Source: Clostridium sp. CM027 (lineage in GTDB: Bacteria > Bacillota > Clostridia > Clostridiales > Clostridiaceae). Taken from it: a DNA stretch of 64,000 nucleotides. Below the pieces are notes generated by a model. The model did not search any database. It was not told the DNA's origin and was given only the letters and a program-made list of their open reading frames with translations. Positions 56,422 through 64,000 of the stretch are shown here, one piece after another; position 1 is the stretch's first letter; the number at the start of each line of letters is the position of its first letter. The stretch is from the NCBI RefSeq assembly GCF_024730565.1, contig NZ_CP077725.1, positions 2,170,001-2,234,000 of the forward strand. Reading direction: 5' to 3'. A program made the position numbers and the translations under genes.

Positions 56422-56871
56422 TTATTCTTTGTATTTCTCAATATATTCTAGAAGTGCCATGCTAACTAAATCCATACTTTTATACTCTTTATATGTCTCT
56501 GCAAAATCTTTAAACTCCCCCCAAACTTCTGAATATAATCTAATAGTAGTCGTCATCTTAAATTCTCCATTAAGTATATCTTCATCAATTTTTAATTCTT
56601 GTGGTTGCGGTATATCAATTATAGTTTTATGATCCTTTGTTTGCTTTGATGTTTGTGTTTGTGTTTCTGTTTCGATTTCAGTTTTATCTGACCCTGTTTT
56701 CAGCTCTTTTACAAAGTAATAAGCTGAATCAATAGCTTCCTCTACATTATCCGCATTAAAACTCACACAAGGGATTGTATCCTGCAAAATCAAACAAAAC
56801 TTAGCATTTGATTGAATTTCTATTTTATATCCTGCATCTATTAATGTTTCTAATTTATTCGTTTTTTTCAC
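56422..56871 (-). CDS. Hypothetical protein with ribbon-helix-helix-like C-terminus
   Basis: 149 residues. The first 60 form an alpha/beta unit; a T/Q/K-rich linker (TETQTQTSKQTKD) follows; the last 55 (TTTIRLYSEVWGEFKDFAET...SMDLVSMALLEYI) look like a ribbon-helix-helix DNA-binding unit. A regulator role is a guess from that resemblance. It has its own terminator and an A/T-rich upstream gap (56872-57192) with no gene. Confidence 0.6.
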   Translation of the reverse strand: MKKTNKLETLIDAGYKIEIQSNAKFCLILQDTIPCVSFNADNVEEAIDSAYYFVKELKTGSDKTEIETETQTQTSKQTKDHKTIIDIPQPQELKIDEDILNGEFKMTTTIRLYSEVWGEFKDFAETYKEYKSMDLVSMALLEYIEKYKE

Positions 56872-57095
56872 ACCCTTTTCTTATCTATTTACTTTTCGAA
56901 TAATTTTTTATTAACTCATTTTGGTGATATATTACATTTTGCTATTGCTCTCTAATATTTATAAATTTATTATGCCACAATTTAATATATATTATGTTTT
57001 ATAATTACCTTCCTATACATCAATTAAATCATCTCCTACGGATCTGCAATATTTTTCTTGTTTTAAACTTATATCCCATACTTCAAAAACATAAA

Positions 57096-57147
57096 AAAAG
57101 GTGTTTATGAAATACTAATTTAATAGTATGTTTCATAAACACCTTTT
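57096..57147 (-). terminator. Terminator of guaA
   Basis: AAAAGGTGTTTATGAAA (57096-57112) and TTTCATAAACACCTTTT (57131-57147), 17 perfect pairs, with a T-rich minus-strand tail. Confidence 0.85.
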
Positions 57148-57192
57148 GTTAACTTATTTCATTAATATATATAGGTATAACAACGTTCATAC

Positions 57193-58725
57193 CTATTCCC
57201 ACTCAATAGTTGAAGGTGGCTTAGAAGTTACATCATAAACAATTCTGTTTACTCCTTTAACTTCATTAACAATTCTTCTAGAAACTATATCTAACACTTC
57301 ATATGGTATTCTAGCCCAATCTGAAGTCATTCCATCTGAACTAGTTACAGCTCTTAGGGCAACCGTATGGCAGTATGTTCGTTCGTCTCCCATAACTCCA
57401 ACAGATTGGATGTTTGGTAGACATGCAAAGTATTGCCATATTTCACTTTCAAGTCCAGCTTTAGCCACTTCATCTCTGAATATTGCGTCTGCTTCGCTAG
57501 TTATAAATAATTTTTCAGGTGTTATTTCTCCAAGTACTCTTATAGCGAGACCTGGTCCTGGGAATGGTTGTCTCCACACTAAGTAATGAGGAATTCCAAT
57601 CTCTTCTCCCACTGCTCTAACTTCATCTTTAAATAATTCTCTTAAAGGCTCTATTAGTTTAAAGTGCATATCTTCTGGAAGTCCGCCAACATTATGATGA
57701 CTTTTTATAGTAGCTGAAGTAGCAGTACCACTTTCAACTACATCTGGATATATTGTTCCTTGAACAAGGAAATCTAATTGTCCGAGTTTATTAGACTCCT
57801 CTTCAAAAACTCTTATAAATTCTTCTCCAATTATCTTTCTCTTTTTCTCTGGATCACTTACACCTTTAAGCTTACCTAAGAATCTCTCTTGAGCATTAAC
57901 CCTTATTATGTTCATTTTAAATTCGCCTTTGAATATTGTTTCAACTTGATCGCCTTCATCTTTTCTTAAAAGGCCGTGATCTACAAATACACAAGTTAAC
58001 TGATCTCCTATTGCTTTATGTACAAGCACTGCTGCAACTGAAGAATCTACGCCTCCTGAAAGAGCACAAAGTACTTTTTTATCTCCAACTAGTTCTTTTA
58101 TAGCCTTGATTTTTTCCTGCGCAAAAGATGACATTGACCAATCGCCTTTAACCTCGCAAACATCATATAGGAACTTTCTAATCATTTCTTCACCAAAAAG
58201 AGTATGTTTTACTTCTGGGTGAAATTGAACTCCATAGAGTTTTTTAGAAACACTCGCCATAGCAGCTACTGGACAATCTTTAGTAGTTGCAATTATATCA
58301 AATCCTTCTGGTACTTTAGAAATATGGTCTGTATGACTCATCCAGCATTGATTCTTTTCTATTCCTGCAAAAATAGTAGCATCTTTGCATAGGTCAACTT
58401 CTACTTTTCCGTATTCTCGAACATCAGGTGTTATAACTTCTCCACCAAATACTCGAGCCATTAGTTGAGCACCATAACATATTCCCAAAATAGGAATACC
58501 TAGTTCGAATATTTCTTTTTCAACCTTTGGAGCACCTTTTGCATATACACTATTGGGTCCGCCGGTGAATATTATTCCTTTTGGATTCATGTTTTTTATT
58601 TTTTCGGCAGAAGATGTATATGGTATTATTTCGCAATAAACATTATTCTCTCTAACTCTTCTTGCAATAAGTTGATTATATTGACCACCAAAGTCAACAA
58701 CTAAAATTAATTCTCTATTAATCAA
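57193..58725 (-). CDS. guaA: GMP synthase (glutamine-hydrolysing)
   Basis: 510 residues. It aminates XMP to GMP with ATP and glutamine, the last step of guanine nucleotide synthesis. The N-terminal glutaminase has [11 protein letters not shown] with the catalytic Cys and the QFHPEVKH histidine. The ATP-pyrophosphatase loop is [14 protein letters not shown]. The C-terminal dimerisation domain holds [16 protein letters not shown]. The start is TTG after AGGAGG. It lies 70 bases downstream of guaB and probably shares its riboswitch-controlled transcript. Confidence 0.97.
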   Translation of the reverse strand: MINRELILVVDFGGQYNQLIARRVRENNVYCEIIPYTSSAEKIKNMNPKGIIFTGGPNSVYAKGAPKVEKEIFELGIPILGICYGAQLMARVFGGEVITPDVREYGKVEVDLCKDATIFAGIEKNQCWMSHTDHISKVPEGFDIIATTKDCPVAAMASVSKKLYGVQFHPEVKHTLFGEEMIRKFLYDVCEVKGDWSMSSFAQEKIKAIKELVGDKKVLCALSGGVDSSVAAVLVHKAIGDQLTCVFVDHGLLRKDEGDQVETIFKGEFKMNIIRVNAQERFLGKLKGVSDPEKKRKIIGEEFIRVFEEESNKLGQLDFLVQGTIYPDVVESGTATSATIKSHHNVGGLPEDMHFKLIEPLRELFKDEVRAVGEEIGIPHYLVWRQPFPGPGLAIRVLGEITPEKLFITSEADAIFRDEVAKAGLESEIWQYFACLPNIQSVGVMGDERTYCHTVALRAVTSSDGMTSDWARIPYEVLDIVSRRIVNEVKGVNRIVYDVTSKPPSTIEWE

Positions 58726-58795
58726 TGTTTTTCCTCCTGTACACTTAAGCTTTATACTTAGCTATTTATATATATTTTATCTATTCTCATCTATA

Positions 58796-60250
<1,455 letters not shown>

Positions 60251-60353
60251 TTAATTAACACCCTTTCACAATTTTATTTTACATTCGTCTTTATAATTAG
60301 CATAAGAATATTTATATATACGATATTTTAAAATAAGGTATAAAGTATAAAAA

Positions 60354-60483
60354 GGCATACTAATCCTACCTTAACTAAAGTAAAATTAGCATGCCAAAAA
60401 TAAGCTCATACTAAGATTACTCATAGTCGGAAATTTACGGCTTCCGGTAGATACTCCTTGCCATATTCAAGGTATATATGAGT
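60354..60483 (-). ncRNA. Guanine riboswitch with terminator, upstream of guaB
   Basis: The aptamer (60419-60483) reads ACTCATATATACC, AATATGGC, AGGAGTATCTACCGG, GCCGTAAAT and closes CCGACTATGAGT. The C in GACTATG is the ligand-pairing base of guanine-type switches (adenine types have T). A terminator follows (60354-60395): GGCATGCTAAT / ATTAGTATGCC and TTTTT. Guanine should stop transcription of guaB and guaA. Confidence 0.94.
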
Positions 60484-60517
60484 AGCGTAATTGTTCTTTG
60501 AATTTGTTATTACAATA

Positions 60518-60546
60518 ATGATAGTTAATGTTTAAGCATTTGTCAA
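60518..60546 (-). promoter_or_regulatory. Promoter of guaB
   Basis: Minus-strand TTGACA (60541-60546), 17-base spacer, TATCAT (60518-60523), 35 bases upstream of the riboswitch. Confidence 0.75.
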
Positions 60547-60552
60547 TGAATA

Positions 60553-60594
60553 TTTCTAGTATGTTCATGAACTAGTTCGCGAACATACTAGAAA
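60553..60594. promoter_or_regulatory. 42-bp nested palindrome just upstream of the guaB promoter
   Basis: TTTCTAGTATGTTC (60553-60566) and GAACATACTAGAAA (60581-60594) flank a central GAACTAGTTC (60569-60578); only two positions are unpaired. It begins seven bases upstream of the guaB -35 box and lies after the groEL terminator. Confidence 0.6.
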
Positions 60595-60620
60595 CATAAT
60601 TATAAGGCTTAACAAAATAA

Positions 60621-60657
60621 AAAAAATTAACTAAGGCAAAACCCTAGTTAATTTTTT
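60621..60657 (-). terminator. Terminator of groEL
   Basis: AAAAAATTAACTA and TAGTTAATTTTTT, 13 perfect pairs, 45 bases after groEL. Confidence 0.8.
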
Positions 60658-60701
60658 ATTTGAATATACTTTATTTATAATAATTATTGTTCAAATTATT
60701 T

Positions 60702-62352
<1,651 letters not shown>

Positions 62353-62408
62353 TAATGATTAAATAATCATTTACTATCAATTATTATTTAATTATTATTA
62401 CGTTAATG

Positions 62409-62758
<350 letters not shown>

Positions 62759-62988
62759 TGAGTTCTATACCTAATATTTTAATTAATAATCATTATAATA
62801 TCAACTTCACCTATTCCATATATTATACCATTTATACGCAACTAAACTATATTATGTTTAGTTATCACTGCATTATATAGTTTTTCTCTTGTTTACTTAC
62901 TTTTTAATGAAATTATAATTTTAGCACATTTTTATTATCATTGAATATATTTTGATTTATTGTTAAAATCACTAATAGAGGTGATTTT

Positions 62989-63699
62989 ATGAATAGTCTA
63001 TATAAATGGTTTAATAACTATTTTTTTAGAGACTCCATTTTCAGAAATGTAAAAACGCTTATTAAATTTTCATTCAAAACGTTTTTTATCTTAAGTTTTA
63101 CTTTTTCTTTTATAATTTTAAGCATAAATCTTACTTTGCTTTTTAAACCATTATACTATATGGATATTGATGTTTTAAAAATTGAAGAATCTTCTAATTT
63201 AAATAAAAAGGAACTAAAGACTAATTATGACTATGTAATCACATATTTAACTCAAAATAAAATTGAAGAATTCACTCTTCCAACGCTACCTTCATCCAAT
63301 AATGGTAAAATTCATTTTAAGGAAGTTAAAATAATATTTGATAATCTTAAGGTAATGCTATTTTTCTCCATATTAATAAGTATTATAGGTATAATCATAA
63401 ATAAGAGACACAAAACAATAAGATACTTGTTAACTAGTTCCATTTTTCTTATTATCGTACCTATAATATTACTTATACCCTTTTTAATTAATTTCGATAA
63501 AAGCTTCACTGCTTTTCATCATATTTTCTTTAAAAATGATTACTGGTTATTTGATATTGAATACGATCCAATAATAACGATCCTTCCACAGGATTTTTTC
63601 TTCCATTGTGCAATATTAATAATTATTTTGATTACTATAAGTAGCATAATATTAAGGTGTATATATAAATCACAATATAAAAAGCTACGCTCTTTATAA
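62989..63699 (+). CDS. DUF1461 (TIGR01906) integral membrane protein
   Basis: 236 residues with four or more helices: near 30-55, 118-135, 150-170 and 208-228. The family pattern is visible: TNYDYVITYL, then GKIHFKEVKIIF before a helix, and FTAFHHIFFKNDYWLFD with ILPQDFFFH near the end. Function is unknown. The ATG follows AGAGGTGATTTT. Its last six codons lie inside a 28-base tandem repeat. Confidence 0.85.
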   Translation: MNSLYKWFNNYFFRDSIFRNVKTLIKFSFKTFFILSFTFSFIILSINLTLLFKPLYYMDIDVLKIEESSNLNKKELKTNYDYVITYLTQNKIEEFTLPTLPSSNNGKIHFKEVKIIFDNLKVMLFFSILISIIGIIINKRHKTIRYLLTSSIFLIIVPIILLIPFLINFDKSFTAFHHIFFKNDYWLFDIEYDPIITILPQDFFFHCAILIIILITISSIILRCIYKSQYKKLRSL

Positions 63700-63790
63700 T
63701 ATTTATAAAAAGCTACACTCTTTATAATATTTATAAAAAGCTATACTCTTTATAATATTTATAAAAAGCTATACTCTTTATAATATTTTA
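63679..63790. repeat. Four tandem 28-base repeats
   Basis: Unit beginning AAAAAGCTA(C/T) and ending CTTTATAATATTTAT, four copies with single-base changes (63679-63706 and on to 63790). The first unit contains the stop codon of the DUF1461 gene. Confidence 0.85.
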
Positions 63791-63814
63791 TAAAACATGT
63801 GTTATCGTAACTTT

Positions 63815-64000
63815 TTAATAAGATTTTTTCTTTTTAATTACATTTTTTATTATAGTATTTCCTTTAAAAATCCCTACTATTGATATAATACTCATTGTTA
63901 TGCCTATAGTTATTAAACTTGTAACATCCCATGCATCTATTTTTTGACCAAAATAAGAAGAAATAAAAATCCCTGGAATTCTACCGAGTGTTGAATATAT
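63815..64000 (-). CDS. TVP38/TMEM64-family membrane protein, C-terminal part (partial)
   Basis: 61 codons from the right window edge to TAA at 63815-63817. The start of the visible part (STLGRIPGIFISSYFG) matches the R-x-P...S...G region of TVP38/TMEM64 (SNARE-associated/DedA-like) proteins, then one helix (ITIGITMSIISIVGIF) and a lysine-rich tail. The rest lies outside the window. Confidence 0.65.
   Translation of the reverse strand: MYSTLGRIPGIFISSYFGQKIDAWDVTSLITIGITMSIISIVGIFKGNTIIKNVIKKKKSY

Noticed and set aside
60553-60594. LexA box reading of the palindrome
   Set aside because: The GAAC and GTTC blocks are two bases apart rather than four, so it does not fit the Gram-positive LexA site GAAC-N4-GTTC.

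Overview
The window is low-GC, gene-dense DNA that reads as a chromosome segment of Clostridium sensu stricto. Supporting marks are A/T-rich codon use, frequent TTG and GTG starts with strong GGAGG-type ribosome sites, the rnr-smpB-ssrA block, the groES-groEL / guaB-guaA block with CIRCE and a guanine riboswitch, and an SleL-like LysM-GH18 protein. No CRISPR array, rRNA or tRNA gene was found. Species cannot be named from this alone.

Region by region. (1) 1-7.4 kb: a Bce-like two-component system (202-1871, +), then a minus-strand operon of ABC permease, ATPase and permease (7401-4700) followed by its own regulator and kinase (4564-2427) and a YccF protein. (2) 7.6-16 kb: a broken deaminase, a DUF985 cupin, uppP, a PadR/HAAS-domain pair, two tandem SAM-I riboswitches driving metY, then hom, a YjdM/PhnA zinc-ribbon protein and a GH13 amylase. 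(3) 16.2-25.5 kb: an IS1182-family element beside an orphan coding fragment, a metallophosphoesterase, a VanRS-like system, a serine hydrolase with its membrane tail split off by an apparent frameshift, and a divergent EFR1 ferredoxin / TetR pair with two matching operator dyads. (4) 25.5-32 kb: a Dus-like enzyme, then a TetR-MFS-FtsX permease-ATPase cassette whose base composition looks foreign. (5) 32.4-41.5 kb: a DUF1002 protein and a BceRSAB-type module (regulator, kinase, ATPase, permease, plus a coupled alpha/beta hydrolase) whose kinase gene is cut by a complete IS21-family element with a CATGT target duplication. (6) 42-50 kb: a 3D-domain secreted protein, tmRNA, smpB, rnr, a candidate small RNA with two C-rich loops, rsuA, and a seven-repeat protein. 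(7) 50-64 kb: YaiI/YqxD, pgi, SleL-like protein, a small membrane protein with a ribosome site buried in a hairpin, a membrane-protein operon with two apparent single-base deletions, guaA, guaB, groEL, groES, a DUF1461 protein, a 28-bp tandem repeat and the end of a TVP38-like gene.

How the genes work together: the first 41 kb is rich in envelope sensing and efflux (five two-component systems, three ABC modules, an MFS pump, UppP, a penicillin-binding-like hydrolase), a layout typical of defence against cell-wall-active peptides. The rest is mostly housekeeping: sulfur amino acid synthesis under SAM control, ribosome rescue, guanine nucleotide synthesis under guanine control, and chaperonins under HrcA. 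No complete, clearly unprecedented multi-gene system was recognised. The most original signals are the C-rich-loop small RNA candidate at 46955-47029, the buried ribosome site at 54054-54104, the tandem SAM riboswitches, and the IS21 break in the Bce kinase.
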